DNA of 64,000 nt from Hungatella sp. (GTDB lineage: Bacteria; Bacillota; Clostridia; Lachnospirales; Lachnospiraceae). Below are positions 42,594 to 52,100 of the stretch, one piece after another. The position numbers and the translations under genes were made by a program. The DNA lies in NCBI GenBank assembly GCA_009712635.1, contig WASS01000020.1:1187208-1251207 (forward strand), given 5' to 3'. Every line of letters begins with the position of its first letter. Within the stretch, counting starts at the first letter, position 1. Below the pieces are notes generated by a model. That model ran no database searches, was not told the origin of the DNA, and saw nothing but the letters and a program-made list of their open reading frames with translations.

Positions 42594-44987
42594 TCATACC
42601 ATAATATGATGCTTTTCTCCATCATCTTCCAGTATAATTCTGTTTCCCTGAATCGGCTTATCGTCTAAAATAATGGATTCCGTTGTCAGTTTCCCCTTGC
42701 TTCTGCTCTCAACCCTGATTTCGTAATAAGAGCTTCCATATTTATATTCAATGGTAAAATCTCCGAAATCTGCAGGCGTTGCCGGATCAATCACCAGTTC
42801 GTTCCCTTCTTTTCGTATTCCCAGAAACCAGTTTAACAGCCCCTGATACATCCAGCCTGCGGAACCGGTATACCAGCTCCAGCCGCCCCTTCCAGTATAA
42901 GGCGGGCTTAATGATATATCAGCTGTCATCACGTAAGGTTCTTTTTCGTAACGAAGAACTTCTTTCTTTTTCTGTGTAATATAGATAGGATTCAGAATGG
43001 TGAACAGAGTCTGTGCCATATCATAATCGTGCTCCATTGCTGTTGCAATCGCAAGCCACACCGCTGCGTGAGTATACTGACCTCCATTTTCCCGGATTCC
43101 TGGTATATAATTTTTGATATAGCCCGGATTTTTATTTGTTTTATGAAAAGGAGGTGCAAGAAGTAAGGAAAGGGCATCCTCTTCCCGTACCAGATAACGC
43201 CATGCCGACTGCATTGCTGTCCTGGCACGCTCTGCACGGGCTCCTTTTGAGATTACACTCCAGGACTGGCTGATGGAATCAATTCTGCATTCATCATTTT
43301 CCTTTGATCCAAGCTTGGAACCATCGTCATAAAAGGCCCGCAGATACCATTCCCCATCCCAGGCATGTTCTTCGATGCTTTGCAGGAGAGTCTCCCGTTT
43401 CTGCTCCAGTTCCTTTCCATAGGCCTCTTCCCCTTCCTGTTTGCATAAAGGAATAAAATCCCCTAATACGGTATACAAAAACCAGGCAAGCCATACACTT
43501 TCGCCCTTTCCCTGTATTCCCACCTCATTCATACCGTCATTCCAGTCACCTCCGCCCATAAGGGGAAGTCCATGCTCTCCGAAAAATGTCCGGTCAATGG
43601 TCTTTTTGCAATGTTCATAGACGCTTCCGGATTGTTTCGATACTTCAGGAGTAAACATTACATCATGCTGTCCCTCTTTTAGTACCGGACCTTTAATGTA
43701 AGGCACTGTTTCCTTTAAAATTGAATAGTCTCCCGTGTTTAGAATATAAGCAGCGGTACAATAAGGCAGCCAGAGCAAGTCATCGGAGATTCGTGTCCTT
43801 ACCCCGATTCCCATGGGAGGATGCCACCAATGCTGGACATCCCCTTCTTCAAACTGTCTGCTGCAGGCAGTGAGTATCTGACTGCGCAGAATACCCGGAT
43901 CTGTAAAAAGCAGAGAAAGGGTATCCTGTAGCTGATCCCGGTATCCATAAGCTCCACCGCATTGATAAAATCCGGCTCTTGCCTGAATCCGGCAGGATAC
44001 TGTCTGATAGAGCAGCCAGCCGTTAACCAGGATATCAACTGCCCTGTCATTTGTCTTAACCTGAATGGTTCCTAATAATTTGTCCCAGTGGGCTCTGACC
44101 TGTTCCAGTTCTTTCTCTGACGCAGTCACATCTCTATATCTGTTTCTGATCTGATTGATCTCATTTAAGCTGCTGCTCTGTCCCAGTCCAAATACCACCG
44201 TTTTACTTTCCTGAGGCTGAATTGCTATGGATACCTGTATTGCGCCGCAGGAATCATAGCACACCCCTGTATTGCAGGTGAGCTTGACTTCTGCTCCCCT
44301 GGGTTCCCTGATACTGCCCTTTTGTCCCAGAAACTCCTGCCTGTCTCCGGTATAACCCACAATTGTCTCATTGGAAAACAGGTAGGCATAGTTGTTTTGA
44401 AAGTTCATGGTGTAAATATTTTTTGCATACAAATATTCATGTTCATTGTCATAGGAGGTGAGAATATAGGGATCGGTCTGCTCTCTTTGGGTTCCCAACA
44501 CCCATTCTACATAATAGGTCAGGCTTAAATACTTCACTTTATCTGACTGATTCTTAAGGGTTAAGTTCCAAAGTTTTAATGATTCATGAAGAGGGCAAAA
44601 TACAGTCAGCTCCTGCTCAATCATTGATTCCTCGTGAAGGAACCGGCTGTATCCAAACCCATGCCTTACCCGGTATATGCCTCTGTCAGATCTGCCCAGA
44701 GACATGGGCGTCATTACCTCTCCGGTTATTTCATCCAGAATATAGATTGCCTCCCCCGCCCTGTCACTGACCGGGTCGTTGGACCAGGGTGTAAGCTTAT
44801 TCTCCCGGCTGTTGACGCTCCAGGTAAAGCCTGCCCCCGACTCCGATATCTGGAAACCAAAATCCTTGTTTGAGATCACATTAATCCAGGGTGCCGGCGG
44901 CCTGTTATTTCCGTCCAGCAGAATTTCATATTCTCTGCCATCACAGACAAATCCTCCAAAGCCATTAAAAAACTCATAATTCTCCAT
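42594..44987 (-). CDS. GH94 domain of a split cyclic beta-1,2-glucan synthase
   Basis: A 797-residue protein with full GH94 (inverting phosphorylase) layout: N-terminal super-sandwich (FNGFGGFVCDGREYEI, ENKLTPWSNDPVSD), helical linker and (alpha/alpha)6 barrel with catalytic Asp near residue 481 in GGGDWNDGMN. In NdvB-type cyclic glucan synthases this unit is the C-terminal part of a ~2800-residue protein and trims chain length. Here it is a separate reading frame starting 5 bases after the upstream stop, in the -1 frame, with an internal GGAGG 13 bases before the ATG. Translational coupling is likely. It might alternatively act as a stand-alone beta-1,2-oligoglucan phosphorylase. Confidence 0.85.
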   Translation of the reverse strand: MENYEFFNGFGGFVCDGREYEILLDGNNRPPAPWINVISNKDFGFQISESGAGFTWSVNSRENKLTPWSNDPVSDRAGEAIYILDEITGEVMTPMSLGRSDRGIYRVRHGFGYSRFLHEESMIEQELTVFCPLHESLKLWNLTLKNQSDKVKYLSLTYYVEWVLGTQREQTDPYILTSYDNEHEYLYAKNIYTMNFQNNYAYLFSNETIVGYTGDRQEFLGQKGSIREPRGAEVKLTCNTGVCYDSCGAIQVSIAIQPQESKTVVFGLGQSSSLNEINQIRNRYRDVTASEKELEQVRAHWDKLLGTIQVKTNDRAVDILVNGWLLYQTVSCRIQARAGFYQCGGAYGYRDQLQDTLSLLFTDPGILRSQILTACSRQFEEGDVQHWWHPPMGIGVRTRISDDLLWLPYCTAAYILNTGDYSILKETVPYIKGPVLKEGQHDVMFTPEVSKQSGSVYEHCKKTIDRTFFGEHGLPLMGGGDWNDGMNEVGIQGKGESVWLAWFLYTVLGDFIPLCKQEGEEAYGKELEQKRETLLQSIEEHAWDGEWYLRAFYDDGSKLGSKENDECRIDSISQSWSVISKGARAERARTAMQSAWRYLVREEDALSLLLAPPFHKTNKNPGYIKNYIPGIRENGGQYTHAAVWLAIATAMEHDYDMAQTLFTILNPIYITQKKKEVLRYEKEPYVMTADISLSPPYTGRGGWSWYTGSAGWMYQGLLNWFLGIRKEGNELVIDPATPADFGDFTIEYKYGSSYYEIRVESRSKGKLTTESIILDDKPIQGNRIILEDDGEKHHIMV

Positions 44988-44992
44988 AAGTC

Positions 44993-47900
44993 CTAATATT
45001 CCTCCAGCAGCTCCAATTGATTTTTGTTCCGTTTTGTAAAATAAATACCTGTTTTCTCCGAAAATACCACCCGGGCAACCGTATACAGCAAATCAATCTC
45101 TGCCGGCAGAAGCTCATACGTATGCAGGGTAAAGAAGCTGGTCTTACCGCTTCCGGAATCATAGATACGCAGAGAACTGGTCAGATCATTGATTAACTGA
45201 TCCACCTCCTGAAGATAACCATATTTGGAATCCACCAGGATAACCAGATCTACCATTACAAGATTTACTCTTAAATATTCGTACGCCTTTAATACATCCT
45301 TGATAATTCGCTCTTCTTCAATGGAACGGACTACAAAAAGCAGAATGGGATTATCTCCGGAAATGCCGAATTTCCATAAGAAACTCTGGTTCTTAAAATT
45401 TCGACGGATATTCTCATGAGGTCCCCGAAAAATACCGCAAGGATAAAATATGGGACTGATCATATCCTGAAAGGAGTTGAGCTGAGTTTTGGTAATCTCC
45501 AGGTACTTTAACTCCAGATTGCTTTGAAGCCGGAATTTCTCCAGAAGATCATCAATCCGGTAACTTACATTTAATTCCTCCGCAATTTTTACCGCCTCTT
45601 CTCTCCTGCTGCATACACCGGTAATAAAAGTCAGATTAGCTGATTCTCCTGCACCGATACATAGTTGTACCCGGATGCTCATAATGGGATCGTTGCAAAA
45701 ACCTGGATCATTAAAAAAGGCAATGCTGTTTACTACACAATCCGGATTTTCCAACGTATTGTTTCTGCCGATAAATCGTTTTCTGTCATTTTCAAATTCA
45801 ACCTTCTTGCACCGTTTTTCATCAGTTTTTACCATATGCATCACATAAGGATTGTCGGCCTCATTCTTTTGACGCCTTTTCGCAAGGAAAATATTCTGTT
45901 CTTTCACATACTCGCTTTCAAGAAAGAGTTTATTAAACGCCGGGTGGCTGATTTCTGCCATATGAGTATCGTCTACTACTTCCATATAACTGGTCACCTC
46001 CAGCTGCTTTTCCTCATTTCCATGATTGGTCAGTGTGACTTTTCGAATCTCAAAATTGCGATCTGCATTCAGGCTGACAATCATATGAGTTGAAATATCC
46101 CCATCCTTACGTTTAAACTCCGCCTGGTGGGGGCTGAAAATCACCTGATACTCTTCCGGCTCGATCCGGGTGGGGTGATAGGCAGTACTCCAGTATTTTC
46201 CCTGCTTCTTGTCCTTGATATAGATATAGTTCCCAGTATTTGCATAGACATCGGATCTCCAGCGGTAAAGCATGCGGTCCTCATATTGACTGAACCCATC
46301 CCCGTCTGAGGTAATCATCAGAGAATACTTCCCGTTTGATAAATAATTTACAATGGGTGCGGTTAAACCTGTACGATTGATATACCGGTTATTGTAACGG
46401 TCTTCTGTAAAAAGAGGTTTTCCGATTTTTATGGTATACCCCTGTTTTGCAATGGAAATCAAATAAGACTGGCGTTTTTCTTCCAGCAGAACTTCCGTTG
46501 CCTTTATCATCATTTCCGCGTGGAACCGTTCTTTCAGAATCCCTTCATTCAGGTAATTATTAATTGTAGCCAGATTCATCCCCTGATGATGGGCCATATA
46601 GGATTTCACAATGCAGTAAGGTTTTAAATCCACGGAACTAGGCACATCAAAATCAATGGATTCATAGAAACCATATTTGCCATAAGCACCTAATTCTTTC
46701 AGCCTCTTTAAATTGCTGATGCATTCCTTTTCTGCTGTATTAAGTGCCAGTATTGTTGCGTAAGGTGCCACTACAAGGGAATCTTTACGGACCGGCTGAA
46801 GCCTTATCTTTGGAACGCCGAATGCCTTATACTGGTAATTGGCATTTAAATCAAAACGGTAATATTGGGATTCTGAGATTCCCCAGGGGATTTCTGCTTC
46901 TTTTGCATACTTCATCTGCTGGAGCACTGCTGCTTTAGAGGTCTGTTCATAGACAGAGCCTTCATATTCCTTCAGTACAAGATTGGGCATCAGATACTCA
47001 AACATGGTACCGCTCCAGGATACGAAACATGGAATACCCTTTACTACCGTTAACGGTCTTCCCAGTTTATACCAGTGTTTTAATGGTACTTCTCCCATTG
47101 CCACGGCAAGCAGACTTGTAAGTGATGATTCTGATGCCATCAGGTCGTAGCAGCCATCGTCTAACGTATGGGAGGATACATGATATCCGATATGAAACAG
47201 CATTCTCTTCTCATCAAATAAAAATCGAAAATCAACATTTGCCAGCATGCTGTCTATTTTACTGCATAGGGTTCTGATTCGGGCTGCCAGCATCTCATCC
47301 GGGCTTACCGGCTTATCAAGCTGCTCTAGCAGACCATTTTTCAGTGCAATCATATGCCCCCAGAAATTACCGCTGTCTACGGTTGATATATAGGCAGGGT
47401 TAAGCACCTCCAATGTTTCAATGTGATACCAGTTATAGAGATGTCCCTTCCATTTCTCCAATTTCTGCACTGTCTCCATGAGGTTTTCGATTGACCCTAC
47501 TGTGGAGCTTAACGTCTCAAATCCCAGATCCATGGCTGAAAGAATTGACAGAAACTGAAGCCCGATATTGGTGGGAGATGTTTTATCACTGATTCTTTCA
47601 GCTTTTGAGGCTTTATAATTATCCGGACAGAGCCAGTTCGTCTCCTTTGTGGAAAAATCCTTAAAAAACTGCCAGGTTCTGCGGGCGGTATCCATGAGAA
47701 ATTCCTGAGTCTCTGCCTGATCCTTTTGATGGTGTATCATTTTTTGCTGGCTGATCCGGTAAGCGGCTTCAAATGCCAGAAACCAGTCTGCCATGATAAG
47801 CGCTGCCAGACACATTCCTGCCAGGGACAGATTGCCCCATAACAAGAGTAATAAAAGACAAAATGCCGGGAGAAAAGAACTCCACATCGTGAGGAAATAA

Positions 47901-50797
47901 CCTTTTCTGGTATTAATTACGGAGGCATCCACGGATTCAGCCGTATTCCAGCGAAGGAGATTTTTCTTGCTGATCATTAACCGGTACAGAGTTCTGACAA
48001 TTGCATCCAGTGCCACATAAGCGCGGTAGGGCATAATTGTAAATTCCAGAAATGCTCTTACAAACATCACCGACAGCTCTTTTAAAAACCCTTTATATAC
48101 AAACGCAAGCTTTGGCCGGATGAGCTTTTGAGTGATCACGGCCAGCAATAAAATAATCAGATTAAATAAATCATTGAAGAAAACAAGTGGCAGCCAAAGA
48201 TAATATGCACCTGGCAGCCACAAAAAGTTCAGGAGTATAAACAAGGTTTTACTGAACGGAACCAGGCTTCTTCTTAAGTTGTCGAAAATTTTCCATCTGG
48301 ATAAAGGGCTTAGGCTTCTGCCATCTGCAGTTTTCCTCATAAACAGCCAAGGTACCAGCTGCCAGTCTCCCCTCAGCCAGCGGTGTTCTCTTTTTGTAAA
48401 AGATAAAACGCTGTTTGGGAAATTATCCATAATCCTGGCTGTACTGGAAAAAGCCGTTCTTGCATAACAGCTTTCAAAAAGGTCATGGCTGAGAATCCTG
48501 TTTTCCGGTACCTTGTTATGAAGTACCGTACGGAAGGCTTTCCTGTCATAGATTCCTTTCCCGATATAGATTCCCTGGTTGAAGATATCCTGATAGATAT
48601 CTGATATCACAGTTCCGTAATGAGCAAGTCCGGTTTCTCCGCCAAATATTTTTGTAAACCAGCTGGCGTTCTTATCCGCTATATGATTTCTGACGGAGGG
48701 CTGAATGATGACATAGCCTTCCTCTACCTTCCGGCCTGACGGGTCAAGAACCGGTCTGTTTAAGGGGTGATCAATCAATCCCACCAGTTTTGCCGCATTG
48801 TCACGAATGAGATTGGTATCTGCATCCAGTGTAATCACATATTGGAAGGTGGTGAGTAGATTCTCATCACAATAAACGTCTGTAAATGTGGTACTGTCTT
48901 TTTCTTCCCCGTCTAAAAGGTTATTAAACTCTTCCAGTTTTCCTCGTTTTCTCTCCCAGCCCATATAGCAGTTCTCTGCCTGATTCCATTTACGGCAGCG
49001 AAAAAACAGGGAAAAACGCTGTTCCTTTGACGGGTACAGCTCATTTAACTCTTTCATGCGCTCCACAAGGGCACTCCGGATTCCATCATCCTTTGGCATG
49101 GACTGTTCCTTAGAGTCTTCATAATCAAGGAGCAATGCAAAAAAAAGATTTGGCTGCCGATTCGCAAGATAATGCTTCTGCAGACGTTCCATATATTGAA
49201 GTCCCTGCTCCTTTGAGGATACAATAACCGGCATGACTACAAAGGTTCTTGCAGCTTCCGGAATTTCATCCAGATAGTCAAGAGCAGGTATCTTTCTCAC
49301 CGTTATTCTCCTGGTGAATATAAAATTAATTATTTCCATGGAGATGCCCATTAACAGCGGCATAGCCGTCAAAACGATAATCACAGACCTTCCAGCAGAC
49401 CGGATGACGCCAATATTTCTGAACAGATAAAGCAAACAGGCTTCCAGTCCCAGAAACAGGAGACTCAGGCATAAGAAATAAAGAAATCCTACTGCATTCC
49501 ATTTTTTCCTGATCTTTTGGGGAATTGGTTTTCCTAATGCCTTTGCTTTTAAAAGGGGATACCCCTTCCCCAGGAGATAGGCTCCCACGTGATGAGAACA
49601 ATGGAGACCCTCCTGCCCCCGGACAGCCAGCTCCAGACAGTCTTTAGCAATCGTTTCTTCCAGCAGCCGGTAGCGGAGAGATAATTTAACGATTACTCCT
49701 CGGTACATTCCTCTGGACTCCAGATCCATTTTTGAATAAACACCTGCAGGATCCTGGGATAAAATCTGCTCCAGTGCAGAATAGGTTTCAAAAAACTTTT
49801 CCTCATCGACTTCATTGATATCTCTTAAGCTGACGATTAACGTCCTGATATTTGTTTCGAGAAAGGATTGTATTCTCCCTTCTTCCTGGTATACGGAAGA
49901 AGTCTTCATCTGTTTGTCCTTTGAAGCAAAATGATATTTTAAATATTTTTGAATGGAAGCCTCATCAAAGGACATGTTTTTCATCAGATAGATCACGTGA
50001 GCATGAAAGGAATAGTTATGCTTTAAGTTATCCTCTGTTTTGCAAAGCAGGGCTGATAAATCAGCAGATCCCCGTTTTCGCTCCAGCTTTTCCGTGAGAA
50101 ATTTTTCTGCCTTTGATTTTACATCGATCATATGAAGTATTTCATCCGCAACTGCGATGATTTCTTCCAGAATGCAAAAGCCCAGCATTTCCGGTAAAAC
50201 CCAGATTTCTTTGTCCGTTAGCGCAATCTTTTGCTGATAGGCATTTAACATGACAGAGATGTTTTCTTCACTTAGATGTCCGCCGGAAAGAGCCACCATC
50301 TTTTTTGCTACAACATAGATCCGTGGGAAATTATGGTATTTTTTTGCCTTCAGAATTGGCAGCACGGCATAGCTGGTTCCGGAAGTACGTACTTTTTTCA
50401 TCTCCCGGTACATCAGCTGGAAATTATCATAGAGCCAGCGTGCAGCAGGAATCAGGGAAATAATGCCTGGAGACAGGGCCGAAATTCTGTCTCTGATCCG
50501 ATTCAGTTTTTTATAAGCAGCCTGATTATAATCGTTCAATACAAAACTGTTTCCAGTAAGCCGGACCTGGCTGTTCCCATTAGCCAGGTCAAGCATCTGC
50601 TTCTCCCATTCCCCGGGTCCCGGTTTGTCTCCCGTTACCTGAAAGCAGGAGGGAAAACATACATTTTTGTCAAAATGATAAAACCGGTAATAGAGCATAA
50701 ATAAAATAAAGCAGATTAACAAACTCAGAATTACTAAAGCCACCGGAAGAAACGGTGAATTTATATTAAAATTAATTTTTCCCATTAAGATCTGCAA
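44993..50797 (-). CDS. Cyclic beta-1,2-glucan synthase, GT84 plus glucoamylase-like domain
   Basis: TTG start, since AGGAGG lies about 10 bases upstream. 1934 residues. One membrane helix near residues 14-36; helical domain to ~430; two more helices (~435-490); glycosyltransferase domain (~500-830) with DxD motif TLDADTNL (~655) and HRWLRGDWQ (~807); further helices (~840-1030); glucoamylase-like transglycosylase/cyclisation domain (~1050-1500; TSPTNIGLQFLS, TVDSGNFWGHM); then a first GH94-type super-sandwich to the end. This matches the NdvB/Cgs order (GT84, cyclisation domain, GH94), minus the C-terminal GH94 unit, which is the next gene. It should make beta-1,2-glucan from UDP-glucose at the inner membrane face. 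No ChvA-like exporter with a proven link is adjacent. Confidence 0.88.
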   Translation of the reverse strand: MQILMGKINFNINSPFLPVALVILSLLICFILFMLYYRFYHFDKNVCFPSCFQVTGDKPGPGEWEKQMLDLANGNSQVRLTGNSFVLNDYNQAAYKKLNRIRDRISALSPGIISLIPAARWLYDNFQLMYREMKKVRTSGTSYAVLPILKAKKYHNFPRIYVVAKKMVALSGGHLSEENISVMLNAYQQKIALTDKEIWVLPEMLGFCILEEIIAVADEILHMIDVKSKAEKFLTEKLERKRGSADLSALLCKTEDNLKHNYSFHAHVIYLMKNMSFDEASIQKYLKYHFASKDKQMKTSSVYQEEGRIQSFLETNIRTLIVSLRDINEVDEEKFFETYSALEQILSQDPAGVYSKMDLESRGMYRGVIVKLSLRYRLLEETIAKDCLELAVRGQEGLHCSHHVGAYLLGKGYPLLKAKALGKPIPQKIRKKWNAVGFLYFLCLSLLFLGLEACLLYLFRNIGVIRSAGRSVIIVLTAMPLLMGISMEIINFIFTRRITVRKIPALDYLDEIPEAARTFVVMPVIVSSKEQGLQYMERLQKHYLANRQPNLFFALLLDYEDSKEQSMPKDDGIRSALVERMKELNELYPSKEQRFSLFFRCRKWNQAENCYMGWERKRGKLEEFNNLLDGEEKDSTTFTDVYCDENLLTTFQYVITLDADTNLIRDNAAKLVGLIDHPLNRPVLDPSGRKVEEGYVIIQPSVRNHIADKNASWFTKIFGGETGLAHYGTVISDIYQDIFNQGIYIGKGIYDRKAFRTVLHNKVPENRILSHDLFESCYARTAFSSTARIMDNFPNSVLSFTKREHRWLRGDWQLVPWLFMRKTADGRSLSPLSRWKIFDNLRRSLVPFSKTLFILLNFLWLPGAYYLWLPLVFFNDLFNLIILLLAVITQKLIRPKLAFVYKGFLKELSVMFVRAFLEFTIMPYRAYVALDAIVRTLYRLMISKKNLLRWNTAESVDASVINTRKGYFLTMWSSFLPAFCLLLLLLWGNLSLAGMCLAALIMADWFLAFEAAYRISQQKMIHHQKDQAETQEFLMDTARRTWQFFKDFSTKETNWLCPDNYKASKAERISDKTSPTNIGLQFLSILSAMDLGFETLSSTVGSIENLMETVQKLEKWKGHLYNWYHIETLEVLNPAYISTVDSGNFWGHMIALKNGLLEQLDKPVSPDEMLAARIRTLCSKIDSMLANVDFRFLFDEKRMLFHIGYHVSSHTLDDGCYDLMASESSLTSLLAVAMGEVPLKHWYKLGRPLTVVKGIPCFVSWSGTMFEYLMPNLVLKEYEGSVYEQTSKAAVLQQMKYAKEAEIPWGISESQYYRFDLNANYQYKAFGVPKIRLQPVRKDSLVVAPYATILALNTAEKECISNLKRLKELGAYGKYGFYESIDFDVPSSVDLKPYCIVKSYMAHHQGMNLATINNYLNEGILKERFHAEMMIKATEVLLEEKRQSYLISIAKQGYTIKIGKPLFTEDRYNNRYINRTGLTAPIVNYLSNGKYSLMITSDGDGFSQYEDRMLYRWRSDVYANTGNYIYIKDKKQGKYWSTAYHPTRIEPEEYQVIFSPHQAEFKRKDGDISTHMIVSLNADRNFEIRKVTLTNHGNEEKQLEVTSYMEVVDDTHMAEISHPAFNKLFLESEYVKEQNIFLAKRRQKNEADNPYVMHMVKTDEKRCKKVEFENDRKRFIGRNNTLENPDCVVNSIAFFNDPGFCNDPIMSIRVQLCIGAGESANLTFITGVCSRREEAVKIAEELNVSYRIDDLLEKFRLQSNLELKYLEITKTQLNSFQDMISPIFYPCGIFRGPHENIRRNFKNQSFLWKFGISGDNPILLFVVRSIEEERIIKDVLKAYEYLRVNLVMVDLVILVDSKYGYLQEVDQLINDLTSSLRIYDSGSGKTSFFTLHTYELLPAEIDLLYTVARVVFSEKTGIYFTKRNKNQLELLEEY

Positions 50798-50872
50798 TAG
50801 AAGCGCTCCTCCTTATTTAAGAATCCTTCCCATGATGGCATCTCTTTTTACATAGTTTGCCTGATTTTACAA

Positions 50873-50907
50873 AAAAAATGCCACAATACAATATTGTGAC
50901 ATTTTTT
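50873..50907. terminator. Bidirectional terminator after the sugar-ABC operon
   Basis: AAAAAATG and CACAATA pair with TATTGTG and CATTTTTT around a 3-base loop. T tracts flank both sides. It separates the Gfo/Idh gene at 50934 from the cyclic glucan synthase gene, whose promoter must lie in the ~75 bases that follow. Confidence 0.8.
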
Positions 50908-50933
50908 AAGATTTTTATAAGCTCTGATTTTAA

Positions 50934-52100
50934 TTATTTCTCATAATTTCCAAGTGTTATTACAGTGTCACTAAAATTCTCAACTGATACACTTTTTTCA
51001 TGAAACCGGATCGCATTTTTTAAGATTCCCTCAAAAGAATAATATACATCTTCCGGCATGATCGGAATCTTTACCCTTTCTTTTAAAAAGCCGGCTTTGT
51101 AGATAGCTGTGATCAGCTCCACAGTCTTTCTCCCGTCTTCCCCGGTAATCAAAGGCCTGGTTCCGGTCTCAACTGCACGAAGGATATCATCAATCTCTCC
51201 GGTATGCCCTTCATATAAAAGATCCGGTATTTTCTCATAGAAGGTCTGGATTTTGTCAAGCAGCTCCCGATTTCCCTCTTTCTCAGGGAAGCCATTGGCC
51301 TTTGATATTTCTGCTTTTAAATCCCATGGAACCGAAAGCTTTGCATCAGCGCACTGCAGCTCAATCCCCTGTTGTTCTCCGTGATGAATGACAGAACTTG
51401 TTACCTGCCCCAGACTTCCGTCCTGGTATTCTAACATGGCGAGAGACAAGTCCTCTACCTCAGAATTGTCATGCATCACGTTTGTCAGCATGGCCATGAC
51501 AGCTTCCGGCAGTTTTCCTTCCAACCAGTTAAGCATGTCAATATGGTGTACCGCATGATTTAAGGTAGGACCACCGCCTTCCTTTTCCCAAAGTCCTCTC
51601 CACCACAAATCATAGTAGCAATGTCCTCTCCACCAGCTGGAGTTTACATTGACACAGCAGATCTTTCCGGCAATTTTGCTGTCAACCACCTTTTTTAATT
51701 TGTAGATCTGGTTACGAAAACGGTTTTGTGCAATACACGCCATAGTTACATGATTTCTCTTTTCCGCCTCCAGCATGGCGTCACACTCCTTAAGGCAGGC
51801 AGCCATAGGTTTTTCCACCACCACATGACAGCCGGCATCCATGGAATGAATGGCGATTTCCCCATGTACGTAAGGGGGCGTGCATATGTGCACCAAGTCA
51901 ATATTAAGACCGGAATCAAGCATTTTCTGATGATCATCAAAAATTCTGCAATCAAGATGATACTTCTCCTTTAAAGCTTCCGCCTTCTCCGGAAAAATAT
52001 CGCACATAGCAACGATACGGCATCTGTCTGGAAACGTAAGAAGGCCTTCGATATGGGACGGGGCAATATTTCCCGTTCCAACAACCGCGATATTTAACAT
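50934..52100 (-). CDS. Gfo/Idh/MocA-family oxidoreductase
   Basis: Start at 52100 (MLNIAVVGTGN) with GGGGAGG 7 bases upstream; it overlaps the previous gene by 7 bases. About 388 residues: N-terminal Rossmann domain VGTGNIAPSHIEGL, the conserved VEKPMA (Lys of the EKP motif), then the alpha/beta C-terminal domain with NHAVHHIDMLNWLEG, where HxxxD-type residues serve catalysis. NAD(P)-dependent oxidation of a sugar or inositol derivative. Last gene of the five-gene ABC operon. Confidence 0.9.
   Translation of the reverse strand: MLNIAVVGTGNIAPSHIEGLLTFPDRCRIVAMCDIFPEKAEALKEKYHLDCRIFDDHQKMLDSGLNIDLVHICTPPYVHGEIAIHSMDAGCHVVVEKPMAACLKECDAMLEAEKRNHVTMACIAQNRFRNQIYKLKKVVDSKIAGKICCVNVNSSWWRGHCYYDLWWRGLWEKEGGGPTLNHAVHHIDMLNWLEGKLPEAVMAMLTNVMHDNSEVEDLSLAMLEYQDGSLGQVTSSVIHHGEQQGIELQCADAKLSVPWDLKAEISKANGFPEKEGNRELLDKIQTFYEKIPDLLYEGHTGEIDDILRAVETGTRPLITGEDGRKTVELITAIYKAGFLKERVKIPIMPEDVYYSFEGILKNAIRFHEKSVSVENFSDTVITLGNYEK

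Noticed and set aside
44985-45060. Programmed -1 frameshift between the two glucan synthase genes
   Set aside because: The -1 frame is open, but no proper X XXY YYZ slippery heptamer is seen (only a run of five A after C); stop-start coupling is simpler.
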